DNA of 64,000 nucleotides from Temnopleurus reevesii (Eukaryota; Echinodermata; Echinoidea; Temnopleuroida; Temnopleuridae): NCBI GenBank assembly GCA_036244855.1, contig BQKZ01000301.1, forward strand, positions 99,980 through 163,979, written 5' to 3'. The notes under the pieces were generated by a model. That model had not been told where the DNA came from and did not search any database. It saw only the letters and a list, made by a program, of their open reading frames with translations. This document shows, piece by piece, positions 24,166-36,843 of this stretch (position 1 is the first letter of the stretch; every line of letters begins with the position of its first letter). Position numbers and translations under genes: made by a program.

Positions 24166-27100
24166 AGTATTCAACACTTTGTTGATCAATATCTATCAGC
24201 CCTATTGCATAAAACTTACCACAATTGCAATTTTGTCTTTAATGATAACTTCAGAGGATTCCTTGATGTTGGTTGGCTGCTGTTTATTGGTGCCATGGGA
24301 ATTACTCAGTTACAGTCAGTGATATGTTTTCTGCAATAGGGACTAAGATAGTGTGAAATGCAGCAATAACTCTGAATAAAAATGAATAAGGAGAATTCTA
24401 AAAACAACACTAATCAAATAATTTGTTGTTTTTACACTTTTCAGATGATGAAGGAAAACAAATAAAACATACAGTTAAATCAATTACCCCATGCTTGCAT
24501 TGCACAGACGTGAAAAAAACATGATAATATAATAAAATAAAATGATTTTTATAATGGAGAGCAAAATTCGACCCCAATTTTCTGAAATTGTAGGAAATGA
24601 CTAGGGCATATATGTACTGACTGATTGTTGTTTGTCTCATTGGGAACCCCATACCAAAGTGGCACATGTAGAGGTGACCATTTATTTAATTCAATGTAGC
24701 TATATATAGAACTTGTACAAAATTTGAAAAATGATAGAAATGGATTAGACTAAATTTGATTCATCTGATTTATTGTATATTATAATTGATTGATAGATAT
24801 TAGCAGAATGAGATTTGAACGGCTCTCAGTTTACTGCATTCAAGATACAGCTGATGAATTAGAGAAACTGACATTTTGAAAGTGACAGATAAGTGTGCAT
24901 TGGTAAAGATGTCATTGTATCACAAACCCCTTTATGCAGAATGGCTCATCTGCATTTGCTTATAGTGTATATGGAGAGATAGGCTCACCCTATCTGATAG
25001 AATCTCATGGCTTGAATATTTAGAAGATGAATGATACACACCGTTAAATTCAGTTTCATGTTCACCATGACTGGTTTCATTATACACAGCTTTGGTGACA
25101 AATTATTGTCCTCAATCAATAGCCTACCACCTCAAAGCTCTGATGAAAGATTTAAATCACTGATGGTAATCCAACATCAGAATAATTTTTACTATAATAC
25201 TTCATTTTTGTAGAAGAGGAGTGACAAATGTGTGGTATCTTTGTCATAAAGTCTTAAATTCATTCTGCTTATTACACAAATGCTTGTTGCTGTAGATGAT
25301 TAATGAGAGTGAGAAAAAAAACATTGCACACTCTCTTGTCAAAGCCCCTTCATGCAAATCAATTTAATCCAAATTGTATTTCTTTATCAAGATGGTTAAA
25401 AACATATGTACTTATAAAACATGCATAAAAAGCCTATACAACCTTAAAAGGGAAGGGTTTATGAAAAGCAGGTACCAAATATGAATGAAATCATCAACAT
25501 TGTTTCTCTCTTCAAGAGCTGCTTCTTGAATTATGGAACCAAAAGCTTAGTCTATGAATACAGACCCAATCCAGACTGTTTTTACAGTGCTGCCTAATGG
25601 AAGTAAGAATTGAGTTGTGAGTAAAAGTCTAGTAAATCAACTTTCTGTTCTGATTTTTAAGAAAGACAGCCAAACTCCCATCCAGGCACACTTTCTTACT
25701 TTATTGGATGGCACTAAATAAAGACCTGGGATTGGGTCTGTGCTTGCAGACTACCAAGAGCCTTTAATAAATGCAATCATTTCTTCTTCTAGCTCAATGA
25801 AAAAGCTTTCTAGAAAACAGACTTACAAATTAGGTATTTATTATAGATAGCAAAGAAAAAGTTTTAGCTGTTGGATTTATATCCTCTTTCTCTTTGAAGT
25901 GTACAGAATGTATAAAATGAAGACAAGCATCTGTTTATATGGAATCAGCTGATTTCTATGTTACTTGTTACATGTTAAAGCAGTCTCTAAAATCATATGC
26001 TCTGTGTGGCTTGTGGCTATGGTCCTTGTCTTACTGATTTCCTCATTCAAGAGGAAAAAGAAAAACTGAGGGTGCGACCTCATTTTGTCAGAGTGCTTTA
26101 ATTTGGAAATTAATTTTGCATGGAAAATGAATGTTGCATGATACAGAAATCTGCTTATTCAACAGTCAACTGCCTGGCCAGATAACTTAAATATTCAAGT
26201 GAAAACACTCAGTAACACACTTTGTTAGATTTATATGTATGCTAATGACTGATTTGTAGATTTGGAAGTATTTGGTGACATCGACTAGTTTCTTAGGGCT
26301 ATGATAGTATCACAAAATTTTGAAAGGAAGCTGAACAAGATGCAATGTATTCAATGGTGAAATTGTCGTACCATCATGAATTCATGAGGAAAAATCTGAT
26401 AAAATTGCAACCATCTTCAGAATTAAAGAAGACAAAACCATTAGAGGAAGAGTTTTATGAATTTTCATACAATATGACAATTTAAAAAAATGATGTGTGT
26501 GTTGATATACATTTGAAATTAGAGTGTGTAATAGGTGCATTCCTTTCCACAGTGTGTTACGTATGCCTACAATATAGCCATTTATGTATTAGTAGTTGCT
26601 TTGTAAAGTATGAAAGCACAAGCGGTGTGAAGGTTAGGGATTTACCATGAGAAACCTATTGGAGCCTGGAACAAGATGAATTTATCGATCTTATCAAATA
26701 CTTCACAATGCAGGTTTATCACATGTTGCCAACATCACAGGAGGTAAAACCAGTATGATCAAATTCTCTGTGAGCGCATTATTTTTTCTCTTCAAATGTA
26801 AAATTACACTGGATAAGACATCAGCATATAGACAGCAACGTGTACCAATTACATTATTAAATGGCATCTCTGATTTGTGAGTTAAAGATATTAAAAATAC
26901 AATAAATTTGACTATCTTTCAACAAGATTAAGAAGTACTTATGAAGTATTAAAATGTATTGGATTAATCAATCAAAGGATTAGAATAACTTTGTTACACT
27001 TCAGTGTTTGTTGTGTCATCAACAAATTTGGCTGAGACAAACTCTAGGAAAATTTGTTTATTGCATTGTTGCAAATGGTGATCTGAAATCATCTTTAGAT

Positions 27101-30100
27101 GTTTATCAAAAAACCCTATTTCAATCTATGACAGGTTCCAAACATGTGATTCCAATCTGTTCAAATGGTGAATTCTTAACTTTTTATTCTGCAGCATTTT
27201 ACTGCTATTATTCATTGCCCTGGCAACTTGAAATGATTGAAAATCAGATGTGCATCACCGTGTAACAGAATTTTACTTCTGATTCCAGTAAATGTGAAAA
27301 TGCCTGTTCTTAACAGTTGAAATCATGAACGACTTTCATTCTGAGCAAGAAGGGTATGGACTACACTCTGAAAACTTGGAAAATATAACTGATAACTGAA
27401 TATCTGCTCTTTATTTCTGATGAAAGATGTTTGGTACACGCAACAAATATGTTTCCCCATTGCATGACATAGTACACATTTGAATGCGTAAAGATGGGAA
27501 AATATTTGTTTAAGTGGTGTAAATGCATTTTCTCTGAATCTTCAGTCTCATTGCCTCAGTTTTCTATGGTGATAACCCTCCCAATAACGCTCAAATCAAA
27601 TACAGTGATTTAACATTTATTATCCCTCGTAGGGGAAAGAACAAAGTTTAGAAAAGAAATGCTTGACAGAGGGTTGTTTTGAAAACAAAAACTCTTGAGA
27701 TGTGATGCATTTCTTTCTGATTGATTAATAATATTAATAGTATTGTAATAATATTGGCATTTATATAGCGCTTTTATTTTACAAGTATATCTCAATTTAT
27801 AGAGCACAGTGCTAATGTGGGGGTCATCCTACTAGGCACATCACAATACTGTTTCATTCAGGATATGCCACAAAATTTTCAATAAAATGGTAATTATGCT
27901 TTGGGTTAAATCTTTAGATCATTTAGGAAATTGATGATGACAGTAATCCACTTGAATATTATTTCATAAGCACCAACATGGTGTCACACATTCTATTTCT
28001 TTGATAAAAATGTGTATAATACAAACAAAATTTAGACTAGAAACATAACAAAAGGAAAAAGTAAGTCTTAATTAGATTGAATATTCTTCTCTCGGTAAGG
28101 TTTCTATAAACATAATATTGTGCATAGATTCATATCTCTCCATCTATTTTTTCTCTGAAAAAAACCCCATAATGATCACTTTTTTAAAATATACTGCAAA
28201 CTGCAAGCTGCATCCAAAATTAATACTACTTTTCGATACAATATATTTGTAGCACATTTTAGCATCTAAATATCAAACAATACAATAATTTGTTTAGTTT
28301 AATTCTGGTCTTATACATTTTCTGGTGTCATTGTGACATTTTTAGGGTGTAGAATAGTTGAATACAAATTCAAAATAGTGTTAGATTTTGCTTGTACACT
28401 CTAAACACTTACAGCAGGGCTGCCAAGTCTCCTGGATTCCGCAGGAGACTCCTGGAAATAGGCCACAATAAATGCATGTTTTTGAGCAATCTCCTGGATT
28501 ATGGAAACATTGATGCCATTAGGTTGTGTGCATTTTAAAGACATCTACTGGATTTCTTCCACAATCTCCCTGATTGTTGCTGTTAAATGTTGGTAGCTCT
28601 GTTACAGTTACAGTCCACAGTTTTTATGCATTGTTGTGTAAAATAAACATGATCTGATATAAGCATCTTGCTTCATACATACAGTTAGGGGTCACTTTTT
28701 TATTTGTTCAATTTACCAATTGTTTTCTTTGCAAGTTGTGTAGAGGAGGAAGATACATCATCATCAAACAACATTTGATATCATGCTAGACAGTCTCATT
28801 TAGGATATTTCAAGAAATATATAAACTTGTATGAATCCCTAACATTTTTGCATAGTGAATCATCCTAATTAGAGATGGATCAAAAGTGATGCCAATTTTA
28901 GACTAGATTTGCTCGTAATTATTTCATTTTGTTTGGTTTGAGAAGTGTTGAAGGTTATCTTACCCTTAAACTGAGGCTAGAGACCCAATTACAAATCCCT
29001 CTCTGCCCATTTCTACTTTGTATGGCTTCTAAGCATTGTGTTGCTTTAGTGTTGTTCTCTTAATTTTGTGCCTTGAAAATAATTATTGTGTGCAGAGATC
29101 CTATTTATGAGCTTGTATAAAGTAAGAAAATGGCTATCAATTTAGATGTCTGAATTCACTAAATGTGAATTTGATAAAGATTGCGCTTTTGATGTAGTGT
29201 GAAGATTCAACTTACCTGGAATAATAGTTTACATATTTAGTCATTAGTCAAACAACATTTGTACAAATATTAGCTTTCACCAAGTCATTTGTGAGATTGG
29301 CCGAAATTCATCACAAGAATAAATTCTCAAGAAGATATTGAGTATGTGTTAAAAGAGATACATAATAATTTAGAGTGTTTTGGTTGTCTATTTACTCTAC
29401 ATTAATTCTATGTAGATATATCAAAATTGACACGTTAGTGTGAAAGGCAGAAATGTGATAAAATGTTTAAATTCTTTAAAATGGAATATTCTATTTATTA
29501 AAACTCATCAAGAATATATTTACTGTTCATTAATTATGAAATGTTACAAAATTATTTTATTGGTAGAAATATTACAATATTTGAAATTGAATCAGATTGT
29601 ATGGAAATCAGTTTTCCACTTAATAAATATGCACAGGAAAATATCAAAAAGTAAGTTATGCTGGAATGTCAGCATAAATTTTAAAAAGACTTCGTAATTT
29701 TAAGATAAAAAGCATGGTTGCCTGCAATCTTTCAAAGAGCAAAGAATTTGGCTTTGTAGTGCTTGGCCTGTGTTTCTGTAAACTCTTTTTCAAAGTAGCT
29801 TATAGCAAATCTCATCTTTTCACATTTTTCTAAAAGTTAACCAAAACACAGACTGCATTCCTTTGTAAACCTATAGCATGTTGGTGTACTGCAGTAAGAA
29901 TTCTAAAAAAATATATATATATTATTTCTTCTGATGTACAGCAGGCATATCTTTGAACATATTGACAGATATATCCTTTCATGAAGGTCTAAAGAGTACT
30001 TGTATAAAGTCATTGAAGGATTTTGTCATAGTTGATATGTGTGTAATAAACGTGTGATGCTTGCAAGATACATTGATGATACAAAATGTATGAAACAACG

Positions 30101-30611
30101 TTCAATGTGCAAATAAAGAGATAAATGTAAATGCTGATCACGTTCTTCACTTTTGCATAATTTTTGTATAAATTGTGTCCAAAACTGAATCTGAGACTGA
30201 TCATTCCTATTTGCCACTGCTATGCATTGCAACATGAGAAAGAGAATTTAGAATCATATAAAAATGTAAATCATAATAATGGTATTAACAATTAAAACAA
30301 TGCTTGAACAATGGATAAAACTCAATATAAACTATTTCCAAAAACTTAAGTGGGCCACAGACAATAGGACCATACGCCGTGTATTTAACTGTGCGGATAC
30401 AACAATCGCATCCCGGTTCCACTTTGAATAGCATTACAAAGGACCATTGAATTTGCGTTTGACTTTGATAATTTTTCAAAAATAGTTTATATCATGTTAT
30501 AATCGAAATGATATACCTGCAAAATACTCATTATTTCAATTTGACAAACAATTTAATTTAAAATAACTATCTGACATTGCTATTAGATGATAGAAAAGTG
30601 AAACCATGAGT
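24166..30611. other. Intergenic DNA between KLC and MEN1, first part
   Basis: AT-rich. Only short open frames without motifs or splice context. The one structured stretch recognised is at 28418-28610. No gene can be supported. Confidence 0.7.
28418..28610. repeat. Possible small repeat with CTCCTGGA motifs
   Basis: GGGCTGCCAAGTCTCCTGG is followed by several TCTCCTGGATT-like repeats and closes near TGTTGGTAGCTCTG, which is loosely inverted to the start. A perfect 9-bp hairpin (AGTCTCCTG / CAGGAGACT, 28426-28450) lies at the left. It looks like a small decayed element, but no second copy occurs in the window. Confidence 0.35.
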
Positions 30612-30788
30612 CCTGGGAGGTGTTTCACCAAGTCGTTCTTAAAGTTACGCACAACTTTACATTTGACTGGTATCAATTCTTGGGCTGAATGCGCGCACTA
30701 TTATGAATTATTACGCACAAGAAGGGGTACCAGTCGAACGTAAAGTCGTGCGCAAAGTCTTTCTTATCTTGGCGAAACACCTCCCTGG
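30612..30788. mobile_element. Palindromic MITE, family B
   Basis: CCTGGGAGGTGTTTC at the left is inverted at the right (GAAACACCTCCC). The arms continue as CACCAAGTCGTTCTTAAAG versus CTTTCTTATCTTGGCG and TACGCACAACTTTAC versus GTAAAGTCGTGCGCA. The ends resemble family A (GGGxGTGTTTC), hinting at a common transposase. No coding capacity. Confidence 0.75.
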
Positions 30789-30912
30789 GTTGTGTTTCAT
30801 AAAGCTGTGCATAGATTTATCCATGATTCTAGGAATGACTGGTGACCCTATCCTCACTATGGTTCAGCGCCCATTGAGTACAAGAAAGGGTCACTAGTCA
30901 TTCAGAGTTGTG
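30787..30912. mobile_element. MITE, family C, copy 1
   Basis: GTGTTTCATAAAGCTGTGCATAG, GAATGACTGGTGACCC and GGGTCACTAGTCATTC are shared with 62271-62450. The last two are inverted to each other, so the element folds on itself. It abuts the family B element directly. Confidence 0.65.
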
Positions 30913-30916
30913 AGTA

Positions 30917-31173
30917 CAGTCTAACCTTGTTATAAGGAGATCGTTGGGACCAGAGAAATTACCTCCTTACATCGAAACCTTGTTATATCAGGGCCAAAAT
31001 ATAATAAAATACAAAGAGATGGGACCAGGAAAATTACCTTGTTATAACGAGAGCTTGTTATATCAGTGCTCTTTATAACGAGGTTTGACTGTACAAAGAG
31101 ATGGGACCAGGAAAATTACCTTGTTATAACGAGAGCTCGTTACATCAGTGCTCTTTATATCGAAGTTTGACTG
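30917..31173. mobile_element. Pogo/Tigger-like MITE with duplicated right arm
   Basis: 30917-31091 begins CAGTCTAACCTTG and ends GAGGTTTGACTG, with TA on both sides (30915-30916 and 31092-31093). It aligns over its full 175 bp with 40215-40389. TA target sites and CAGTCAAACC-type ends are typical of the pogo branch of Tc1/mariner. The right half (AAAGAGATGGGACCAGG ... TTTGACTG) is then repeated once more at 31094-31173, again followed by TA. Confidence 0.85.
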
Positions 31174-31283
31174 TACTCTACACACAGCTTTATTAAACAG
31201 AACTCTAGAGTCTTGAGAATGTAATAAAAGAATATCATGAACAAAAATGTCATTATTTCTTTTGACCAAGCACTTTGAATGAT

Positions 31284-31375
31284 ATCCATTGATGTACACA
31301 ACACACGCATGCACACACACCCACACCTATACCCTACTCACCCTACTCCCACACACTCATATACACACCATTCCA
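31284..31375 (+). repeat. CA-rich simple repeat
   Basis: Imperfect ACAC repeats with CCCACACC and ACTCCC interruptions. Confidence 0.85.
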
Positions 31376-31431
31376 TCTATGAACGTCTCTATGAAAAATT
31401 GGGGAACCTTTCTCTGGTACGATATGGCGAT

Positions 31432-31525
31432 GGGTGTTGTCATTGATTGCAAGAAAGAGTCACCAGTCGTTCATAAAGTCGTGCATGTGTACCTCCCTGA
31501 GGAGCTTTATGAAATGGGTCAAAGG
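31432..31525. mobile_element. MITE family C fragment
   Basis: GATTGCAAGAAAGAGTCACC, AGTCGTTCATAAAGTCGTGC and GGAGCTTTATGAAA are similar to the right half of the elements at 30787 and 62271. Truncated by, or close to, the assembly gap. Confidence 0.45.
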
Positions 31526-31549
31526 TATGGAACTGGAGAGGGTTAGGTG

Positions 31550-31887
31550 NNNNNNNNNNNNNNNNNNNNNNNNNNNNNNNNNNNNNNNNNNNNNNNNNNN
31601 NNNNNNNNNNNNNNNNNNNNNNNNNNNNNNNNNNNNNNNNNNNNNNNNNNNNNNNNNNNNNNNNNNNNNNNNNNNNNNNNNNNNNNNNNNNNNNNNNNNN
31701 NNNNNNNNNNNNNNNNNNNNNNNNNNNNNNNNNNNNNNNNNNNNNNNNNNNNNNNNNNNNNNNNNNNNNNNNNNNNNNNNNNNNNNNNNNNNNNNNNNNN
31801 NNNNNNNNNNNNNNNNNNNNNNNNNNNNNNNNNNNNNNNNNNNNNNNNNNNNNNNNNNNNNNNNNNNNNNNNNNNNNNNNNNNNNNN
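31550..31887. other. Assembly gap (338 Ns)
   Basis: Unknown sequence; any apparent open frame through it is meaningless. The flanks are repeat-derived (a MITE fragment on the left, G- and C-homopolymer-rich sequence on the right), which probably caused the break. Confidence 0.99.
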
Positions 31888-34674
31888 GCTGAGCTGACAA
31901 GCAAAAAAAAAAAGGTCATCGCCTAAAATTTGGTGCCCTCCTATCAGCAATTTGGCAACCCCCTTTCAGCGTTATGGCGCCCCCTATAAGCACTTTTTGG
32001 TCGTCAAATGTTGGCGCCTAGCTCTGACGAGGGGGGGGGGGGCTAGCGCCCCAAAGCGCCCTCCCCCCCCCCATGGTGCGCACCTGGGGTGAAGTTCAAT
32101 CACCTGTTCAGTATTAATACGGTGCAAACAATTCAATACACAGCCATTCCACTTTCAGCTCATTCACTTCTCAAGATGTTCAGCGATCCTCCAAAATCAT
32201 TGGTATTATTTGACCTCTAGTTTTTGTACCATATACATGTACATTGTTGAAGCTGAAATAGTATAATTAGAGAATTTCTTCAAGCAACCCCCTATGTAAG
32301 AAGCAACATATAAAAAATTAATGTCTGGTCAAATCAATTTCTGGTCAAAGAAAAACAGTTGAAAAGTGAAAATCTGTTTCTTGATGAGCACTTTATTCAT
32401 TTCATAGGGGGATCCAATGGGTAACCGAAGAGTTGAGGCCACTGCGCCATTTTTGAAGCTTCCTTTTTTGCCTTATTTATTTGATTGTCAAGCCCTATCT
32501 ATTGAGACATCCTGTATACATATCCTTGTATATATTGTTTTGTTTGTAGAGAGAAAATATCAAGAAGATACATTGCAATGCAAACAACTATAGTCCGTCT
32601 TTACCTTTTTGCTGCAAAATTGCTAAATATGATATGGATGTGAAGCTACTTGGGGCCAAATATTGGTGGCAGTTTATTGTCATTGTGCGAACTGAAATCA
32701 GTCCCTTCCGAAAATTTGATAAGGAGACATAAATCATAGCAAAATTACCATTGACTTTGAGTCTTCCGATTTGTCTGAAGTGGGGCGTTCTATTAGAATT
32801 GATGGAATGACCCTTTTCCATTTTTTGAGTCAAAGTTAACCAATAACTTACAAAATATATCAGAGAACCATTAAAAAGGCAGTCTCCAAGGATCAATCAT
32901 TATTCATAATTTCTCTTTTTATGTACAGTTTCAGAATATATATGAAGGCATCGTCCTTTCATTAGTGGTCTTTGAAAAGACACCATTCTCACTCCTCTGT
33001 TTCATTTAATTTTCCATGCTATAAAATAGGCCTACGACATGCACTTTGCATTCCTTAAAAAACAATAGCAACAACAACAACAACAACAATAATTTTAAAA
33101 CCACTTTCATGATGTTAGCATTTCAAAAGTAAAAAATTATAAGGGAATCGGGTTTCATTATAATCAGAGTTGGCATTTTCTAGTTGACATATTCTTATGG
33201 AATTTGTAATTATATATAATTGTTTTGCGTTTTCTTTTCAACCAAAGTTTTACAATTATACAGTAGGTTTATTTCTCCCGGTAGATAAAAGTGGGTGAGA
33301 CGATCCCGCTGCTGCCACTATATTTTTCTTTTCTTCTTAGAATAGCCAATTTAGGATTGTATGATTGTTATTGCATTGGAAATGGGCTAAAATTTCTCTT
33401 CAAAAATTTCTCTTTGCAACCATGTTACTTTAAATGCCTAGTTTTACAGATTGTGGAGATACTGCCAAAACATTATTGAAATAGGATGATATTCCTGCAT
33501 GCATTCCCAGAAGCATTAACTTTTAATTATATTTCATAACCACACATACATAGTTACATATGCACACGCACATCCACCCCCACACACAAACACACACGTA
33601 CACACATGCACAAAGAGAGACAAATGTTATGAAATAAAGATGAAAGAGGCTTTGAAGAAAAAATCTTAACAGTTCTTAATACTAATTCAGACGTGAAGAA
33701 GGGCCCAAAACTATGTTTGAATTATTGCCTCAATTATTGCCTCATCATCCTTCATCAAATGGAGGGGATATATATATCTCCCCTCCACCCTCCCCTTCCC
33801 CATCTATTTCTCTATGGGGGCAATCAAAACTATGTTTGAATTATTGCCTCAATTACTGCCTCATCATCCCTCATCAAATGGAGGGGCATATATCCCCCCT
33901 CCTCCTAGCTCCCCCCCCCCCCTCCCGAGGACCAACACCCTATAGATGTGATTCTCTCTCAATATTCTTTGTTTATGATATTGGAGTGCTTTTGTGACTA
34001 ATATACAATAAGTATGAAATTGAGATTCGCCCGCCCACCTCTAGTCTCCCCGGTCTATATCATCTACAGAAACCCGGTTATCGTTTAGGCCTTAGCATGG
34101 CAAAATAATTTATGTGACCTTTACGAACTGAATGGGTTATCTGACTGTTGAATATGACTCAGGTTTTCAACTTTCCAAAAACTCCACGCTGAGTCACTAT
34201 TTAACCCATGCATTAGTCAGACACAATGCCCCAATAAAGATGTGTCATGCATCCTAGCTAAGTTGTAATTTTGATTGAGATCACTCGAACCAAATCTTCG
34301 AGATTGCGCGGGAAAGCTCACATATTTTCTTCCCGATCGATGTTTTCAATGACAACGCTCGAATAGAAATCATGCGCTGCTATCTTCTGAAGATTCATTC
34401 AACCCCATTTTAGATGCAAGTGCGCACTCAGTGAACAAGTAGCGCGGCGCCAAATATTGGCCGATACTGATGTAATGGAGGTTGGTTGTGACACTTCCCA
34501 TCAAACATAAGTCCACCTGTGTAACTTCATGTTTTGACGCGTTTTCTTAGTATTTGCTTTCGTGAAGAACATATCAATATCTAAATGCCGTCTCAATAAA
34601 GTAAACATAGGATTCATGATGATCGTCGTCATAATAATTACGCCAGCATCCAATTTGCGGACTGACATATGAAC
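31888..34674. other. Intergenic DNA upstream of MEN1
   Basis: Contains G12/C10 homopolymers (about 32030-32072), a (CAA)n run (33062-33090), a CA-rich microsatellite (33541-33615) and a 119-bp tandem duplication (33707-33945). From about 34260 the sequence becomes richer in CG dinucleotides and GC, consistent with a promoter region. No gene is recognised. Confidence 0.65.
33707..33945 (+). repeat. Tandem duplication, about 119-bp unit
   Basis: AAAACTATGTTTGAATTATT at 33707 recurs at 33826. The shared block continues through GCCTCATCATCC and TCATCAAATGGAGGGG, followed by C-rich tracts that differ between copies. Confidence 0.9.
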
Positions 34675-34686
34675 TGCGCATGCGCA
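34675..34686 (+). promoter_or_regulatory. MEN1: NRF-1 palindrome in the MEN1 promoter
   Basis: TGCGCATGCGCA is a perfect match to the NRF-1 (nuclear respiratory factor 1) palindrome, 22 bases upstream of the MEN1 ATG. No TATA box lies close by. The start codon itself sits in GCAATGGCGGGC, which resembles a YY1 site. NRF-1 and YY1 sites near the transcription start are typical of TATA-less housekeeping promoters. Use in this animal is inferred. Confidence 0.65.
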
Positions 34687-34708
34687 GTGTAGGTAAATCA
34701 ACTTCGCA

Positions 34709-35132
34709 ATGGCGGGCATCCGTGATGAAACGAGGAAGCTATTTCCCGTCGACAACGTGAAAACTATTTTGGAGATATTTCGATCAGAATTGGAAGGAGA
34801 TCATGAACCCAACTTGACGGTCATTTCGGTTGTTATTGGAATGGTGGAAAACATTTTAACGAGTAATCGTGCTTCGTCGCAGGGTCAAGCTGCGGATGAG
34901 CACCGCATGTGCATTGAACCCATATTCCCAGTGATTGAGCTGCCGAACGTTGAGGCGTTGTGCGCGAAATTCGAGGCTCAAGTGAAGGGGTCCGTTGACC
35001 TGAGCGACTACAAATCGGACTTTGCAACCAGAGAAATGGTCAAAAAGGTGTCTGATATTGTCTGGAGTTCACTATCAAGAGCATACTACAAAGACAAGGC
35101 TCATTTACAGTCTCTTTTCAGTTATTTAACTG
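34709..35132 (+). CDS. MEN1: Menin, coding exon 1 (residues 1-141)
   Basis: Encodes the N-terminal domain of menin, the nuclear scaffold that joins MLL/KMT2-type histone methyltransferase complexes and transcription factors such as JunD. It starts MAGIRDETRKLFPVDNV, with an in-frame TAA at 34694 fixing this ATG as the first possible one. It carries family landmarks: RSELEGDHEPNLTVISVVIG, the segment GSVDLSDY, REMVKKVSDIVWSSLSRAYY, and KDKAHLQSLFSYLTG at the end. The last is close to human KDRAHIQSLFSFITG. The exon ends one base into a Gly codon at the donor ACTG|GTAAGA. Confidence 0.97.
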
Positions 35133-35197
35133 GTAAGAAAAAGCATATTAATGCGAGTGAATCATGTTCCAATTTTAGAAATATTGCACAAATCTTA

Positions 35198-35231
35198 CAC
35201 GTGATTGAGCGAGGTGGGCGGGGCCTCCAAT
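35198..35231 (+). promoter_or_regulatory. E box, GC box and CCAAT cluster in intron 1
   Basis: CACGTG (about 35198), GGGCGGGGC (35216-35224) and CCAAT (35227-35231) lie within 35 bases, 65-100 bases after the exon 1 donor. These are the cores for bHLH, Sp/KLF and NF-Y factors. This could be a downstream enhancer or alternative promoter element; a chance cluster is possible. Confidence 0.35.
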
Positions 35232-35907
35232 CACACATGCGGGATGCTGGTGTAAACAAACAAAGCACATACTATTTAGGATGGTTTATCAGGGTACTCT
35301 TATTAAAATAACTCAATATGTGATTTTAATTTTACAATACAGTTGGTTGAATCATTTTTATTTTCCCTATGCACTTCAGTTTTAATTTGTGTATATATAT
35401 TTGTTTTAATGAAAATGGTGTTTTCCTCTACGTAAACAGGCTTTCACACTCACAGCCCTGTAGGCTGTAATTGTTACTTGTTAGCGGGCTTCCACTGCCA
35501 CTCAAATTATCTTTGATGCACCCATTCTCAGCACCTAGACCACAAAAATATTCATTTTTTGACAAAATTAGTTAAGGTGCAGGTACCCAATGGCAGATCA
35601 TGTGCACTTTCATAGAATTATAAATAATGTAGAATTAGATAAAAGTAAGCGACATGAAATGGATTGGCTACCCCGTTGAAACATTATTTACAAGTATCTG
35701 TGCCTATGTCAAATATGTTTGGACTTTGGCTCATGAAAAGCTGCTTATGCTTTATTCATTTGTTTAAAAAATTGCATCAACTTGGGCTATTGATAAATTG
35801 ATATCTAGGGAAGTTCAACTTAAGCAGAATTTACTGTATTATTATCAATGTGGCATTAAAATTGCAACATAGCAATAAACCTGCAAAGATCAGTAAACCT
35901 CCATTAA

Positions 35908-36082
35908 GGGGGTGTTGTTCAAAAGTTGCAATTGATGGCGAGTTGCAGTTGATCGGAACTTGCCAAACAAAATCATTATTTCATGCACATCTTGTTAGAA
36001 GCGCATATGATGCGCGTATAAAAATGTGAATTACAATTTGCAACTGATTTGCGAACAATTGAAAATTTTGAACAACACCCCC
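35908..36082. mobile_element. Harbinger-like MITE, family D, copy 1
   Basis: Terminal inverted repeats GGGGGTGTTGTTCAAAA and TTTTGAACAACACCCCC are perfect over 17 bp, flanked by TAA on both sides. A 3-bp TWA target duplication is the hallmark of PIF/Harbinger elements. The internal arms (GTTGCAATTGAT ... ) are also inverted. Related to 58605-58761. No coding capacity. Confidence 0.85.
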
Positions 36083-36209
36083 TAAGTCTTATTTTAGTCA
36101 CAGTGTGTGTTTGTGATCTACGTTTATTCCTTAAAATTTTACGAAGTTTTCTGTATAGCCTAACCATATTCTTTCCAATGAATAGGTACAAGAGAGATGT
36201 TTTTTTTTC

Positions 36210-36842
36210 TCTTCAACCCCAGTTTGATTCTCAATGCAACGGAATGGGATACACTGTATATTTGATTAGTATTTTATCAGCTTGGTGTGGTTTTTGTCAG
36301 CTTAATTTATTTAATGAAAGCTATTTAAATTTTATGTGCCAATATATAGATTTTACAGGAATTTATAATTGGCACAAATTTTTTATCATTTTTATGCATT
36401 CCCAAATGTAAATGTTGCCCTGAACCAGAATAGACAACTTTCTATTTATAAATTTTTTCTACAAAAGTACATGAATGATGTTGTAAAAATTAAAATTTAT
36501 ATATACATGTGTATTGTAATCAGAAAAGATTAAATAAACTGAAAAGATTGTTTTATCTTTTAATGAGCAGAGTAACTTAACATGATGGTAGTGTTTTCAA
36601 ACATGATGTTATTTTCATCTGCTTCTGCTTGGATTGTCATTTCAAATTAATATTTACTTCTAGAACTAAGTTCCTTTGATATTTAGATCCATGCTATCCC
36701 AGCTCCCAATGTTTTACTTGAAAATTATTTCTTTGTAGACTCATTCATAATTAATGACCAGGTTTAGAGATGTAAAATACTCTGCATACCTTACTGAAAT
36801 AAGATTATCCCATGTATACATGTACATCAGGGGCCGCGAAAC
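36210..36842 (+). repeat. 633-bp block, copy 1 of a near-identical direct duplication
   Basis: Runs from TCTTCAACCCCAG to GGGGCCGCGAAAC and recurs at an offset of exactly 634 bases (36844-37476), with one substitution seen by eye (ATAAATTTT versus ATCAATTTT). The copies are separated only by one N at 36843. Confidence 0.95.
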
Positions 36843-36843
36843 N

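Noticed and set aside
31434..31950. Open frames on both strands through the smaller gap
   Set aside because: Created by Ns; the flanks are MITE and simple-repeat sequence.
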